DNA of 5,304 nt from positions 1-5,304 of the forward strand of contig CAMYJN010000212.1 in assembly GCA_947258625.1 (NCBI GenBank), read 5' to 3'. The translations under genes were made by a program, and so were the position numbers. This stretch comes from an uncultured Polyangiaceae bacterium (lineage in GTDB: Bacteria; Myxococcota_A; Polyangia; Polyangiales; Houyiibacteriaceae). The notes beneath the pieces are model-generated. The model was given only the letters and a program-made list of their open reading frames with translations. It searched no databases and was not told the DNA's origin. The stretch's first letter is position 1. Every line of letters starts with the position of its first letter. Positions 4,980 to 5,304 of the stretch are shown here, one piece after another.

Positions 4980-5304
4980 GTGTGCTTGGCTACGGTGCGG
5001 CGGTCGACGCCGAGGATTTGGCCCGCTCGGGTGTAGTTGCCTTCGCGCTGATAGACCCAGTTGGTGTAGGTGTGGATGACCTGGTCGAGGGTGGCGTTTG
5101 CGTTTTGCATTTGGTCGAGGAGGGCGTCGAGGGCACCGCTTGCAGGAGCCGCGGTCGCCGGAAGGTAGCGGCCGTGTATCAAGAGGTTGCGGACGCACTG
5201 CTCGAGCTCCCGGATGTTGCCGGGCCATGCGTAGTCGAAGCCGACGCCCCGGTCGATTCCAGACATGACCTCTTCGAAGCTCGCGCTCTCGGCGGCGCCG
5301 AGGG
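4943..5304 (-). CDS. Sigma-54-dependent regulator, C-terminal part (AAA+ end and Fis-type HTH)
   Basis: The frame is open at the right edge, so only the last 119 residues are visible and the sensor domain cannot be named. Residues 26-33 are WPGNIREL and run into EQCVRN, the sensor-II region that closes the AAA+ domain of sigma-54 activators, which use ATP to remodel sigma-54 RNA polymerase. A linker (about 49-70) follows. The Fis-type DNA-binding domain begins near TLDQVIHTY (71-79), with its helix-turn-helix at EGNYTRAGQILGVDRRTVAKH (87-107). The frame then leaves the family pattern: residues 109-119 (GDTLHPHKQPK) and the stop are encoded inside the 4801-4979 palindrome. The recognition helix looks complete or nearly so, but the usual closing residues may be lost. 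This gene lies upstream of the two-repeat gene on the same strand, with a 160-bp gap. Whether it controls that gene is not shown; I see no clear -24/-12 box there. Confidence 0.88.
   Translation of the reverse strand, partial: LGAAESASFEEVMSGIDRGVGFDYAWPGNIRELEQCVRNLLIHGRYLPATAAPASGALDALLDQMQNANATLDQVIHTYTNWVYQREGNYTRAGQILGVDRRTVAKHTGDTLHPHKQPK

Noticed and set aside
4834..5079. Plus-strand Cys-rich frame that might be a zinc-ribbon protein
   Set aside because: It runs through the palindrome and then antisense to the Fis domain. The Cys residues come from antisense codons and are not spaced as paired CxxC ligands.

Overview
The window is high-GC DNA with dense GC3-biased coding and short intergenic gaps. 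The gene content points to a myxobacterium-like deltaproteobacterium (Myxococcota or a relative): a PilZ protein of the type first defined as a Myxococcus paralogous domain, with a long Ala/Glu/Pro-rich tail, and the end of a sigma-54 activator. This placement is inference from gene style, not a database match.

Layout. Bases 1-1132 (minus) hold a PilZ-domain protein that runs off the left edge. Bases 1221-1910 (minus) hold a folK-like gene (HPPK, folate synthesis). Its catalytic core is readable, but its N-terminal quarter is missing and it carries a C-terminal extension of about 125 residues that I do not recognise. Across a short divergent gap, 1995-4269 (plus) is a translationally coupled pair, xseA (exonuclease VII large subunit) and aroE (shikimate dehydrogenase). 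aroE converges on a minus-strand gene at 4330-4782 for a small protein made of two tandem copies of an unrecognised domain, with a strong stem-loop at the junction. Upstream of that gene, on the same strand, is the 3' end of a sigma-54-dependent, Fis-type regulator that runs off the right edge.

The most unusual object is a 179-bp imperfect palindrome at 4801-4979, between the regulator and the two-repeat gene. Its ends are perfect 13-bp inverted repeats. An 11-bp perfect inner repeat and a 10/14 imperfect segment fall in exactly the same register, with one symmetry centre at 4890. It looks like a small non-autonomous palindromic insertion (MITE- or REPIN-like). It appears to have rewritten the last 11 codons of the regulator and replaced the leader, and perhaps the start, of the two-repeat gene.

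The metabolic genes are housekeeping: FolK and AroE belong to folate and chorismate synthesis, and chorismate feeds folate through p-aminobenzoate. ExoVII is a DNA-repair nuclease that probably shares only a promoter. I see no defence system, CRISPR array, tRNA, rRNA or intact transposase gene. The points worth following are the palindrome, the damaged folK start and the two-repeat protein.
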